Shown piece by piece: positions 11,711 through 23,290 of a DNA stretch of 64,000 bases (position 1 is the first letter of the stretch; each line of letters starts with the position of its first letter). Below the pieces are notes generated by a model. It was given only the letters and a program-made list of their open reading frames with translations. It made no database searches and was not told the DNA's origin. The stretch covers positions 1,648,897-1,712,896 of the forward strand of contig CM074807.1 of the NCBI GenBank assembly GCA_037447605.1, in the 5' to 3' direction. This DNA is from Zygnema circumcarinatum (lineage: Eukaryota; Streptophyta; Zygnematophyceae; Zygnematales; Zygnemataceae). The translations under genes were made by a program, and so were the position numbers.

Positions 11711-13180
11711 TCAGCACCGTTGCGGCATCAAACTCGCCTTGGCAAATTCAAATATGTGAAACGAATAGCAGCAAACAAGAGCAGATATAAATTCAGACAC
11801 AGCAGAAGCCAGTCCGCAGCCGTTGGTGAGCTCTATGAGTGAATGCCAATACATTCAAAAGCTATGATCAAGAACGGGACTCGAAGGCCACACCAAGACT
11901 ACAATCGTGTGAGTCGAAACTCAGATGATAGTTCAGGCGAAAGTAAAGTCAACGACAAGGCTGGGTTATCATTTTTTGCGTGCGGTGATCACGCTAAGGT
12001 CAGCAAGGAAGTAAGGGTCAGGAGGAGAGCTGAAGAGACAAGTGCATAGTTTAAGTTAGTGCTGATCCTGCCCCTACAGCTGAGATAACGGCTATGACAT
12101 GGCTTAGGTAGATGACTGATACTAGGTTGGCGTTGAGAACAAGAGTACAGCGGAGAAGAAATATTAGCTTTAGGGCAACCAGAAGACAGCAAATACATCT
12201 GAGGGATGTACATTAAGGCCTTCGCCGCCTTGCAACCCACGCAGACTCAGATATCTCCGCAAATGCCAAGCAGTTATCCCAGGGGCTGGGCCGAGCTCCC
12301 ACTCACCGCCAAATAATAACCTGTTGCAGCAAATGCTGGGAAGCCCTACAGTCTTCCTCGCAAGCGCGGCGGTATGGTAGGGTGTCGCATTATCCCGGCA
12401 AAGACAGGCCTGAGGCTATGCAGTCTCGAGACAGTTGAAATAACCTATAGGATGTCGGCCCATGTGCTGCATGTGACAGAATCGTGCAAAGCATCAAAGC
12501 TACCTTCACTGCAAACTATGAATTCTTTATTTCCTTTCCTCCGACATCCTTTCAACCTCCCCCATTTCCACTCTCCGCTCTTTCGCTCTTTCCTACTCTC
12601 TCCCTTACCCTCACTGGAAACCAAGATGCTCTAAATTTCTATGGACATGATGGACCGTGCAATGGTTGATCCAACCATTGGTGGAGGCGCTACCCCACTG
12701 GGGGGTGCCCCGCTAGTTCTGGCCTCCAGACGTGCCCTGGCAACATCTCAGCCGTCGAGTTTCCTCAGGAGAGATTGACACCGTTGAAAGTTTCGAACCT
12801 GCGGCTCTATGGTCACTGTTCCGTGATCTGCTACGTGCCAAGAACACACAGTGTAGCCACATGCCGACATGTGACAAAACGTGACGTCCGACCTCGCCGA
12901 TAAAGTAATAGGAAGGGGGCCTCGGCATCCTTGACTTTGTCGAGGATCTGGTTCCGTTGGACCCTGCAAGTGCAAACCCTTCATGCCCAGTGTGAGGGCC
13001 AGGGACAGTCCCAGTGCTGTGTCTGCGGAGGGTCTGGCGAGCAGGGAAAGGAGGGGAGGAACGAAGAGATTATAATCTGTTTAGGCTTCTCTCGCCCTCG
13101 CCATTCAGGCGCTGAACAGCGCCACAGTGCAGTGAGCTCGCAGGAAGGTTTTGAGAGGCCGAGGACGGCCTTCGGCAGCC
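11711..13180. other. intergenic, no gene recognised
   Basis: Divergent intergenic region between the hemolysin III-family gene (-) and PurN (+), about 1.5 kb. Short frames on both strands have no recognisable domain. Promoters of both genes must lie here, but I see no convincing TATA box placed to prove it. Confidence 0.5.
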
Positions 13181-15104
13181 ATGGCTGCTGCCTTCATCAC
13201 GTCCGCGGGCCTCTTTCTGCCTGAGAAGACATGCGGAGGATGGCAATGCTCTGCGGCAGCCTCTGGAGAGCAGTGTGTAGGATTTTTAGGGTTTGGCAGA
13301 AAGCATCTAAGGGTGCGTTGCAGGAGTGGAAAAGCTTGGCAAGGAAATGGCCATTACATCTGCAAACTCAGGCAAGTTAGGAGGAGGACCGCAGCAGCAG
13401 CAGCAGCCATGGTGGAAAGTACAGGCGAGGAACAAACGAAGGAGGAATCGAGGGGCTTTGTGAAGTCCAAGCTGGCAGTGTTCGTCTCAGGAGGAGGCTC
13501 CAATTTCAGAGCAATCCATCAGTCCATTACGGAGGGAACAATTTATGGCCAAATAGTTGCGGTTGTTAGTGATCGACCAGGTGCGAGTCTCTCCTTCTCC
13601 CTCCCCTCTTTGCGTCCCTTTCCGCTCCCTCTTGCTCTGTTCTTCTCCTTCGTGTCCTCTCTCCTCTGTTCCCCACCCAGCTGGAGAAGAGTTGCTTGGG
13701 ACAAGAGTTCAAGAACGATAGCCGCTTGAAAGCTGCCCTTTGTCTCCCGCTGAGCCTGTAACGGCCCAGGCTGTTCACACTGCCCGCCTTATAGCTTTTG
13801 CGCGGGTGCCATGCCATGCCATGGCTGGATCTCAACCCCATTGCAAATCGAGTGAAAGAGGGACTATTCTGTGTGGAGAAGCAGACTGCGGAGGTTGCAC
13901 ATACGCGCGAGAACACGGCATTCCGGTGCTTTCTTTCCCAGCTGGGAAATTTGCTCCAGAGGGGCTGTCGCCAGAGGAGCTCGTCGAGTGCCTCAGGTCA
14001 GAAGTGATGCTTGAGTTTGACTTGGCGTAGGAATTTCAGCGTGGGTGTAGCATTTCTCATATTAAATTCGCGAGTTTTCGTGGATACATGCTTTTGAAAG
14101 AGAAACGGAAATATTAGCCCTGAGGGCTTCTGCGCTGCTTCCGTTTCTTCTGTCTTTCCTTCCTTTCTTTATCATTGTCACGTCCTTCTACTCTCAACCT
14201 GTCGTCCTCGTTCTCTCCCTCACCCCACTTCCCTCTATCTCTCTCCCGTCTCTCTCTTACTTTCTCTCCCTAGTCACTTCCCGCCGCTCTGGTCACACCA
14301 ACACTCACTATGAGCTTTGGGCAGGCAGTTTGAAGTGGAGTATGTGGTGCTGGCCGGCTATTTGAAGCTGCTTCCACCGGAGCTTATAGCGTCGTACCCA
14401 CGCGCAATTCTAAATATTCACCCGGCACTCCTGCCCGCCTTTGGAGGGAAGGGATATTTTGGAATGAATGTGCACAATGCAGTCGTTAAATCAGGTGCCA
14501 GGTGGCTGCCTTTCCCCCTCTCTCATTTTTTCTGTAAAGCAGACATTCATTTTGAGTACCTCTCTTAAAAAGGAAAAAATAATTCTATTGATTTTGAAAC
14601 CAAAGAACTGAGCCAAGAATAGGTGTTCTACTCATTTCCTACTTGGGTTTCTTAACTACTAGACCCCTTGCATTCAATGGTGTGCAGATTCTCAGGCCCG
14701 ACGGTGCATTTTGTCGATGAAAAGTATGACCACGGACCGATTATTGCGCAGAGAATAGTCCCGGTCGAACCTTTCGACACACCAAAAGATGTGCAAATGC
14801 GAGTGCTGGCCGAGGTATGATTCCCGTTTTTTATGCGCATTTCTTGCTTGATAAAACAGTACGATGACAAGTTTTGCAGCTTCGTACCTGTTGTTGGTGA
14901 ATATTAAATTCGAGAGTATTCTGCTGGTATTGTACCAATTCTTGCATTTAGAGCTTATGCATCCAATATCTTAGCATGCGATTGGTGCAGGAACACGAGC
15001 TGTACAGTTTTGTGCTCGCTGCATTATGTGAAGGCCGTATCACTTGGCGGGATGATGGAGTGCCCCTCATTCGCAAATCGTGGAATGACGGTGAATACCT
15101 TTGA
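13181..15104 (+). CDS. PURN: phosphoribosylglycinamide formyltransferase PurN, plastid type
   Basis: GAR transformylase: transfers formyl from 10-formyl-THF to glycinamide ribonucleotide, step 3 of purine synthesis, plastidic in plants. Five exons: 13181-13580, 13885-13996, 14325-14501, 14688-14814 and 14991-15104 (TGA), all in phase, about 309 residues. The first ~85 residues form a transit peptide (MAAAFITSAGLF start, then Arg/Ala-rich). The catalytic domain begins with KLAVFVSGGGSNFRAI (GAR-phosphate loop). Exon 2 has CGGCTYAREHGIPVLSFPAG. Exon 3 has VEYVVLAGYLKLLP and NIHPALLPAFGGKG, holding the catalytic Asn and His; exon 4 has HFVDEKYDHGPIIAQ with the catalytic Asp. The C-terminal WRDDGVPLI matches plant enzymes. 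I chose the ATG at 13181 because the frame upstream of it has no ATG. A hairpin-bearing tandem repeat starts 8 bp after the stop. Confidence 0.95.
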
Positions 15105-15112
15105 GAGAAGAA

Positions 15113-15218
15113 AAGGCGGACCGTAGAGGCGGAGAGGCGGTCTCCTCGCTGCTGCGAGGAGACGGAAGGCGGACCGTAGAGGCGGAGAGGCGGTCTCCTC
15201 GCTGCTGCGAGGAGACGG
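15113..15218. repeat. 53-bp tandem duplication, each unit with a 10-bp hairpin
   Basis: Two identical 53-bp units, 15113-15165 and 15166-15218, begin eight bases after the PurN stop codon. Each carries a perfect inverted repeat with 10-bp arms (GTCTCCTCGC) around a TGCT loop, at 15140-15163 and 15193-15216. It lies in the 3' untranslated region of PurN. Confidence 0.9.
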
Positions 15219-16278
15219 AGAGGGAGACAGAGGAAACGATTTCTTCAATGTGAGAGTGAACGGAGAGAGAGTGGAAGTGGGAGACTGAGCGGAAGGCAGA
15301 GAAGGGAGAAGGGGGAAGGAGTGGTGTGAGAAGTGATAGGGAGAAAGGAGAAAAAGGAAAGGGGACATGGAGATGGAAGGAGAGAGAAAACGATGGGAAA
15401 AAGGTATGGATAGTCGAGGGGAACATGGGGAGCAGGGAGCGGAGGAAAGGAGAGGCGGAGGAAGGGAGGAACTGAGTGAGAGGGAGACAGGGGTGGAGAA
15501 GAAAGACGAAGGAAATGGATTCGGAAGTGTCAGAGAGCACCTCCCCACGGTCCTGACGGTCCCAAATTTTGGAAAAGGCTTTGGAATAATGCTCGCAAAC
15601 AGGAGAGAGCCAGTTGCTAGAGAATGACTGCAATCAGGTCCAAACCTGAGCTCTTTTTCTACGGGCTTTTAGGAATAAGGTCTTTTAACGCCCTTATTTG
15701 CTCCATTTGTAAGCCTTCACAATAAGCGACTCTCAATTGTGGCTCGCGAGTCCTGAAGCTCTTTTTCCATGTCCGCATGAGATACCTCGTCTAGTTGGCG
15801 CTTACCACGTAAGGCTTTTGACTTTTGTCGGATACCTTCTTGCGCATGAAATGGATTGATGCAAAAACAAGCCCGCAAGCTGACTCCCTTTCCACTTTCC
15901 ACACTTTGTCTCAGATAGTTAAGAAAAGGGGCTTTGGACGATTGGCAACACATGGAATGGGGTTGATGGTACAGATCTTGCCAATCAGGGCTGCAAGAAC
16001 AGCTCACAATGTTGCCTGAACATTGAAGTTCCAGCGTTCCAAAGGATGAATTTATTCAAAGACAGTTGAAAAAAATAAGTTTAGGCAGAAAACAAGTCAA
16101 AGAAGGCCTAATCTGAGGAGTAATAAATTACTACTTTGACTTCATCTGTGAGTTCTCCAAACTCACGCTATACGTTGTTGCTTGGAGAGCACAATTGCCT
16201 GCACAGAAAAACAACACACTAACTTTCAGCATGTGACTCTGCTCCTGGAAGCCATGACTGCCCCTCACTGCTCCTCTT
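15219..16278. other. purine-rich 3' flank and convergent intergenic region
   Basis: From about 15219 to 15510 the plus strand is a GA-rich low-complexity tract that produces long but meaningless Ser/Pro/Leu frames on the minus strand. 15630-16278 is ordinary sequence without recognised genes; a 96-codon minus-strand frame at 15717-16007 has no similarity I can name. Confidence 0.5.
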
Positions 16279-16466
16279 CTACCTCCTTCCGAATTCTTCG
16301 GACATCCTACTCAAACACATTGCATAAAAGCTGATCCAGCTGCTTCCAGTGAATGAAGAGACTCGCAGAGACTGAAAATGGTGTCTTATTTAACACTGTA
16401 TAGTGCACAGGCGAAAGCAGCTGTTTCCTCGCATGCAGATAGCAGATACATCAGCCGAAATTTTAC

Positions 16467-17854
16467 CTCGAGCTCTCCTGATGGCCCATATTGGCAAGAG
16501 GATACGATTGCTTCATCTGGTGTTTGAAGCCACCCGACTTCAACAGAATATCCTCCATTTGAGCGACTTGTCATTTGCGACCACAACCCCAAGGGCAGTA
16601 GCAGCAGCCCGTCATCATGCAATCGCCGTTCCAGCTCTGCAGTTCCATCGTCTGCAAGCTCTCCCACAGCACCAAAGGAGCCCAATGGCCCATTCTTGCT
16701 GCCCTACACACACCAATAAAAATTCAAACAAGTGAGGGCTTGTTGAATTCCAGTGTGACACAGAAGTGCTTCGCATTCCTGCCTCTGAAAAAAAACTCTA
16801 TTGATTAGCTTACCTTGCAAATAAGAGCGAAATTCTGTGCTCTCCACTTGCCTTCCGCTGCTTCTTTATTCAATCGAGGGCCCTCCGCAAATGATGAGTC
16901 ATTTGAGCTGCAGCCACCGAGAGATTCCCCATTTCTGAAACCTCCTTCCCAGTTCTCCTTGTAGATGCTGAGGCTTCGAAGGATAGGGGCTCCAGTATCC
17001 GCGGCCCCTTTCTCAAACTGTTGCAGGACTCTTACCCTTGTCGCCTTCCTCGCGCCTGCTTTGTCTTGCCCTTCCTCCTTCACCAAGCAGTATTCCAACT
17101 CCCAGCGAGGGGAGTTCTCAGCCACAACTCTCCTCACAACTTTGGAAGCTGACGACGTAGAGGCTGCTGCAGACAAGACTCCACTTCCTGGCCATGCCAC
17201 CGTATATGATCCTTCCCTATGGAAAGCCAAAACACCTGCACGTGCAGCTGCAGAGTCTATGCCTGACTGATCTATTGCAGAGCATTCCCCCCCTTCCAAA
17301 ACACGACCTCCACTCTCCTTCTCTTCCACACTGTATTGTGTGGCTGCGTCAGCTTCGCATCCGACTGTTGGAAGCAGACGTATTGTTTTGGAATAAAGTT
17401 TCAGATCAGGACGAGCCAATGTTGGTGCCTGTGACTGCCAAGCCCTAATCTCTACACCCCAATCCTTCATAGCCTGAGGCACCACAGAGTCTGGAAGCTC
17501 CTGCGCACTGCCTGTGCGATCAAAGTCTGAGCCATAGCCGTCCCACTCTCCTGAGACACAGCATGCAAACTCATTCCACGGCAAGCCAATATCAGGCACT
17601 GCGCTACTCACTGCAGTCTCCCCTGCTGTTTCCACAAGGGAGGACTTATAAACAAAGCCATTTTCCTTCTTCAAATATTGTGAGTGTCTATCAAGGAAAG
17701 ATAAGCTCTGGAACGTGGACAAGCAGCTTGAGCCCAGGCTGCTGCCTGAAAAAGAGCTGCGGAGAAAGCAGCGGACTGCAGGCGAGCTGCCTGCAGTAAA
17801 ACCGGGCGGAGGTGCTCGGAGGGCCAGAAGGCTATGGCTTTCCATCAGCGCCAT
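16467..17854 (-). CDS. DUF3598-like plastid protein (3' end unresolved)
   Basis: Conserved protein of unknown function, which I assign to the DUF3598 family of plants and cyanobacteria (calycin-like barrel, from memory). Exon 1 runs 17854-16814, exon 2 16703-16467; both close in phase 0. Exon 1 starts MALMESHSLLALRAPPPGF, a transit-peptide-like leader, then conserved blocks WNEFACCVSGEWDGYG, ELPDSVVPQAMKDWGVEI, LLPTVGCEADAATQYS and, near its end, FRNGESLGGCSSNDSSFA. Exon 2 has a Gly/Leu-rich segment and YSVEVGWLQTP. The last exon is uncertain: one candidate is 16371-16279, ending in TAG, but its translation does not clearly resemble the family. An alternative is read-through of the exon 2 donor. 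It is transcribed head-to-head with the gene at 18083, 228 bp away. Confidence 0.7.
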
Positions 17855-18082
17855 GGCTGCGCGCTGCTGGAGCACAACAGTCAGCACCCCTATCCTAGTC
17901 CGCACCAGGAGACTCTCCTACTCTCCTTCACAGGGCGGGGCAGAAAGCGAAGCGTGGAAATGCTTTGTCGCAACAGGAGCTTCCTTCGAGCTGCGCTTCA
18001 CTGCCGACAATGGGCACACTTGTAGGCAGCTGCATGCTCGCGCCTTGTTTTTTTTCATGGTTTTTAGGGTTGCGGTTCTCGT
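17855..18082. promoter_or_regulatory. short bidirectional promoter region
   Basis: Only 228 bp separate the putative start codons of two divergently transcribed genes, so promoters and both 5' leaders must share this interval. A TTTTTAGGGTT element (telo-box-like) lies at 18061-18071 on the plus strand. No TATA box is obvious. Bidirectionality is inferred from layout. Confidence 0.5.
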
Positions 18083-21013
18083 ATGGCGCTGCTGGGCAGG
18101 CTCCTGCGGTCACGACGGTGCTCTCGAGCACTGAGGAGCCCCCTTCTCTATGGCGGCTTCTCAGAAGCACCTTCTTCTCGCCGTGGGAGTCACAGCGAAG
18201 CTGGGAATGGGCGAGAAGCTCCTCTGTTTGAGGCGGATTGGAGCTTCTTGACTAGCAGAGGCCTCTCAGAGGTAGTGAGGGAGATGCTGGCGGACCTTAT
18301 GGGATTGCCTCCTTCACCGCCTGATGACACTAACCTGCACCTTCAAAATGGCAGGAGACGCTCTGCCATGGCGAATATTGAGGAGATTTATGCGCAGCAA
18401 AGGTTAAGAAGGGCGGGAGAGCAGGGATACTTGGTAAGGGGCCTCATTTGGGATGTTTCCGCACTCATGCAGAGCGGGAAAAGCCAGGCTTCTCAGCCGA
18501 GGGTCCATGAGGAGGCTGAGCAGGAATCCGAGTCCTTGAATCGCGAAGCTGCGGCTTTGAAGAGGGCTGAGCTAGCAATGCGAGACTGGGAGGCTTTTGT
18601 TGTTGGGGAACAAGACGAGAGTACGGTAGTGACATCAAATGCAGAGAAAGTGAAGATAGGGATGACATTAAGCGAGATTATGCCTGAGATAGAGCAGGAT
18701 CCTGTGACTGGAGAGGCTCGCCGTACAACGCTTGGAAGGTCAAGCACGGAGGATGGAAAGCTACGGAGTTCTGTGGGAGAGGACCAGCACGTTGTTGCGA
18801 AAGCTCAAAAAAGCAAACAGCAAGAGCTGGAAGAAGCGATGGGAAGACAGGAAAGTGTGCGTGCGAAGTATATGGCAAAGATTATGGAGAAGAAATTGCT
18901 CGCAGATGTTCGTAGAGAACAGGGAAAGTTTTCCATTGGAGCTGCCAAAGGTCAAGGAGACTATGCCCGACCCCCCTCGGACTTAGGAAATCTTGCCAGA
19001 GAGAAGGGATGGGTGAGCATGCCAGGCGCATCAAACTTATTGCGTCACTTCAGGGTGAGAACTTTGACACTTTTTAGATGGCATGTATATGCTGAGGTTA
19101 ACACAAATGGAGCACAACTTGCGTAGAACCTTAGCCTTCTCTTGTTTTTGCAAGTTGACAGCGCTAGTAAGCATTCTTTCGAGGGTAGACTTTTAGTTAT
19201 TTCGGTCTGGATCGTCACATCACAAGCAACAGAGCGCATTGGCACATTTTATTCCCAGAGTCAACTTCATTGTCTAGTGCAGAACTCATAAATTTGTAAG
19301 GTACACCTTATCGCTAGAAGAGTAATCGCTTCATCACCGATCCATTTCCGAGCACGTTTTGTAAATGTGAGCGCATAGGTTGTCCAGAAAAAGACTGATA
19401 GGAAGTCGCTATGTATTATCCCTTTTCATCGATTTGGTTGTCAAATTTTCACTGTATGAATTTGCTCGCTGGTGGCAGGAGCGAGGCCTTTTACAGGCCT
19501 TGTTAGAGCCGTTACAGCAAGATGATTTGACTTACCTTGAAGACCAACTCGGGAACTTTCCATTCAACTTTACTGCACACATTTCACGAGATCAGCCAGT
19601 CAGGTGAGAAGGTTCAGCCCTGGATAACCGTGGAAGGGCCAAATTGAGAGAGGGTAAATTTCAAGGCAAGATTATTGTCAACACGTTGATCTTTAGTTTG
19701 AAGAATCCTGTTATGCGTGCCCTTATGCAGGCAGATATACCTGAGCTTTATCTTTCTATCTTGTTAGTGCAGAATCCCATTTTGCTTCCTCACTTCTTCT
19801 AGGGTCTTTTGCCATTGTGGGGTACCAGCCGCAAGCGGTTGGAGAGCATTTGCAGCAGTTGGGGACTGCAGTCAAAGCAGGTCATGCTGGTCAGTTGCTG
19901 CTTCCAACTCTGCGTCGGAGAAATTCCTGGTTTGTCAGCTTTCAAGCGTTGTTTAAACTTGGACAAGAGCAAAGCACTTGTTAGGTACGAGAGGGGAAAA
20001 CAAAATTGCTACAAATGTCTGGAGAGCGCAGTATGGAGTTAGGAATACAGCATTAAACATTTATAGCATGCAGCTCAGTACATATAGCATGTACTTAAGA
20101 CTATCCGAATGCGTATCTCCGTCATCGCGGTGCCTTCATTGTGACGGTCAAAAAGACTGCCATCCCTACCCCTTTTCCTTCCCTTGTTCTTGCAGCACTT
20201 TAATCTACCTGTGCTCTTTCCCTAGAGAAATACCTACCTTAATATTGTAAATTATGCTGTGCGTTCCTTCAATTGTCGCCCACATTAGTCGTGCGGCGAG
20301 TCAAAGCCCGTCTCCTTTGATGCCCATTCTTTCGTAGGAGCAATTAAAAGGGGAGATAGCTCGGGGCCATCAGATAGCAAGGAAAGACACCTTCAAATGC
20401 TATTGAAGCTATTGTGTTGTGTTGTGAGCATTGTATTGGCGGGGCTCTGCAGGTGGTCGGTGCAGGACAGCCCAGCAAAGACATCCTGCGTGCAGCTCGC
20501 AGCTGCGGGTTTTTTGTCACCCGGATCAGTGATGCCCTTCCACTCAGTGGAGATGGGGAAGTAAAGAAGAGCAGTGGCGATGAAAGTAGTACTCCCCTCA
20601 TGCTCAGCATGGCTAAGCCATCAGACGAAGAAAGCAGTCATCACATTCCAGGGGTCAACAGAAGCGTGCAGGTCTCTGGTGAAAACACGAGTATTGCGAG
20701 TAAGGAAGCGGTAGCTCCCCTTGGAAATGAGGTAGAGAAGGCGTCGCGAGGTAGCGGAGAGGAGAAGCCCAGAGGCGGGTTTGTGAGTTGGTACAAGAAG
20801 CTTGCAGAAGGAACCCTACATGTGGAGGAGCAGATGTTGGAGGCCCAACGAGATGCGGATGTTCATTTCAGGGTGGCAGACATGACAGAGCTGAAGTGGG
20901 TCATTGAGGACCTGAATGGAGTGTCCTATCGGCGGAGTACTTTCGTTCGTGGTCAGGAAAGCAGCGGCCAATCGCCGGCCATTGTCATGCGCCAGATTGC
21001 GAGTCAGGCGTGA
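18083..21013 (+). CDS. unrecognised conserved-looking protein, organelle leader
   Basis: I do not recognise this protein. The best model has four exons: 18083-19054 (324 codons), 19479-19598 or 19603, 19803-19880 and 20453-21013, about 576 residues. The N-terminus (MALLGRLLRSRRCSRALRS) is strongly basic, suggesting mitochondrial or plastid import. Residues 30-60 and 75-105 look globular; residues 120-310 are acidic/basic, rich in Glu, Lys and Gln, likely coiled coil or disordered. Exon 4 carries a globular segment (DILRAARSCGFFVTRISDAL), a low-complexity linker and a C-terminal block with SWYKKLAEGTLHVEEQML and WVIEDLNGVSYRRSTFVRG. The exon 2/3 junction is awkward: the strong donor GTGAGA gives the wrong phase, and the in-frame model needs GTCAGG five bases upstream. 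Confidence 0.6.
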
Positions 21014-21782
21014 AGGCTTCCTGGGACTGTACAGTTGTTCATTCAATATGGAGTGACTCGCACTCGGCGCTCCTGATTCTTTTGTAAATTGGCGGTACAC
21101 GATGTGGGGACATTTTAGACAGCAGTTTTGTACTCTGGTTAGGAGGCAACTCTATGACAATCAGCACCTTTTTTTGGCTTTGCTTGCGAAGGCATTGTAA
21201 TCCCCTTTCAATCCTCTTTCTAAGTTCTCATTTGTCTTATTTGCAAAATTTTAAAATTCATGTGTTCTTCAAACCATTGAGGATATTCTGTCAATTCTCG
21301 ACCATGAGAGGAGTTAGGGTACCACCATATCTTAACCTAATTTGTCGCCTCTCAGACTTCAAGAAGCTGCTAAACAGAGCGCCTACGAATGTGCTCGCTC
21401 TCAATTCTCGGAATTAAAATATCAAGTACAAAATTCACTCATTTTTTTTTCTCTCCCGACCTCGTCCTCGATTCGGTATCGTCAGCCTGCACTTGACTAT
21501 GAAAGATTGAAAGGGTTCCTTTCATATTTTTATGTCCTGAACATGTATCTGAGTGAGCGACTGTCGCAGCATTACGTCATGCACCTCAATATCCTCATAA
21601 TCAGTGTCGCTGTATCCATCAGAAAGCTTTTGCCCATGGCAGACTTGTTCGAGGCCCACTAACTTGTGCCCATTGTTGCGTGCGGTTATTTCCAGGTCCG
21701 AGCGGGCGCGGGCTGGGGCTACCTTTCTATGTTTTCAAGCCACAGTACCCCCCTTTCCGCACAGAAGTCTGTATGTCCTCAC
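21014..21782. other. gene-poor region
   Basis: No gene recognised downstream of the gene ending at 21013. Reading frames are short. If the H-box exon at 21783-21883 belongs to a real gene, its 3' exons should lie here, but none could be identified. Confidence 0.45.
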
Positions 21783-21883
21783 CTATCAACACATTCATGG
21801 GTGTACGAATTTCATGAGACATGGCAGCTTGAAATGTGCCCTTAGCTCGACTTGCAGTCTCAGCAGCCTTTCTGGCCATTTTC
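21783..21883 (-). pseudogene. isolated histidine-kinase H-box exon
   Basis: Read on the minus strand this 101-nt exon-like unit is flanked by an acceptor (TTGCAACTTAG) and a donor (GTGAGG). It encodes [17 protein letters not shown] followed by [17 protein letters not shown], the phosphoacceptor H-box of sensor histidine kinases of the plant cytokinin/ethylene receptor and hybrid kinase type; the histidine of SHEIRTP is intact. Entry is phase 2 and exit phase 1. I searched both flanks for N-box, G-box, receiver, CHASE or GAF exons and found none. It may be an exon of a diverged gene with unrecognised neighbours, or a relic of a moved copy. Entered as pseudogene because no complete gene can be built. 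Confidence 0.5.
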
Positions 21884-23171
21884 CTAAGTTGCAAGGAACA
21901 CACATATCCTGGTTTAGCAAAAGCCACGCTAGATTAACCTGACCAGTCATAGTGAATCGATTTGCAAACCTTTAATGTACACACCAAGATCAGCTTAATG
22001 GCAGGCGAAGGTTCTGGATATCCACTGCAACTTGTGCATGCGACCACTCCATACAACCCCCGCCGTTCAGACAAGCCAACATGTAAAGACCTTCCGAAAA
22101 AAGAAAGTTGCGTTCAGGGTTTTCAAACGCCGAAAAAACAAAAGAGAAAAGCTACTCGCGCACAACCATTGAGCCAACCAATTCTCCATTCAGGGTTTGC
22201 CAAAGTAAAGAAATAAAGCTTGCAGTTTAACCGTAGGTGCACAGGGTGTTGGATCTTTACATCCAACAGGGTTTTTCCTTGACAACCGTCCCCCCTATTC
22301 AATTTTTTGAAGTTTGGGGGGGTGATGAGGGACGAACGATGAAAACGTCTTTTGCCACTCCATTCCATCACAAACCTAGTGCACCTTTGTTTTTCTTATG
22401 TCAGCATGTCTTTCCAAAGTGAACAAAAACAAACGAAACAAATCTCCCTGGCTTTCCTTTCGCTGGCTTTTTCAGTTGTGGCGGGAGCTGTGGCATGGTC
22501 GGTGGTTTTCCTTTCAGTGGTGCCTATATCACCACATTATTGTGCTTCAAAGTGCGCGCGTTGAGGTGCAGGTGATAGGTGCTTGCCGTGTTTTCTATGG
22601 ATCATGGATTGCCTGTTGTTAAACTGAGCCAGGTCAGGTCAGGTGTAAGGTGTACGGTGTACGGACTTTGCGTACGGTGGCGCGTAGAGCCCGTGCACGT
22701 TAGTTACAGTCTGTAGTACAGTTCCCCACTACAGCACGTAGAGGAGTACGAGGACAACGGTAGCGGTCATGTTGAGACCGCGACCGAATCACCCAAGGAC
22801 GATTGTCCGTCATGTTCGTGCACAGTGGTTAGTGGTACATAGTTCATGGGAGCATGTTCAAGTTTGGGGGCTGCACATTGGAGGAGCGCGTGGCACACTC
22901 GGATTGGTCGCGCCTCCATTCTCTGTTTTTCCCTGCCTTGTCCTTCCATCTCCACCCCACCTTTACTGTCTACCTCCCTGTCCCCTTCCTCCCCAACTCT
23001 CTTATCTTGCTGCGTCTTGCCCTAACTTTTTTCTATTACTTCCCTTGCTGTTAGACCCCTTTGTGTCTCCTTCCCCCTCTTAGTATGTGACATCTTTGCA
23101 TCGTGTGTTTATTGTTGCCTCGCCACTTCCTTCAGCCTACTTTGTTGTTGTCTCTCTCTTATACCCTATCC

Positions 23172-23198
23172 CCGACCCTCACTCTGACTCTCACTCTG

Positions 23199-23276
<78 letters not shown>

Positions 23277-23290
23277 TCATTCTCACTCTC
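23172..23290. repeat. (CTCTCA)n microsatellite
   Basis: About twenty copies of a CACTCT hexamer, some as CACTCTGA variants, directly visible on the plus strand. It generates Thr/Leu and Ser/His repeat frames that are not genes. Confidence 0.95.

Noticed and set aside
15113-15218. Possible CRISPR-like or attachment-site structure
   Set aside because: Only two abutting units with no spacers, in a nuclear 3' UTR; a simple tandem duplication.
15024-15633. Minus-strand frames of 174 and 188 codons
   Set aside because: They are translations of a GA-rich tract and the 53-bp repeat with Ser/Pro/Leu composition.
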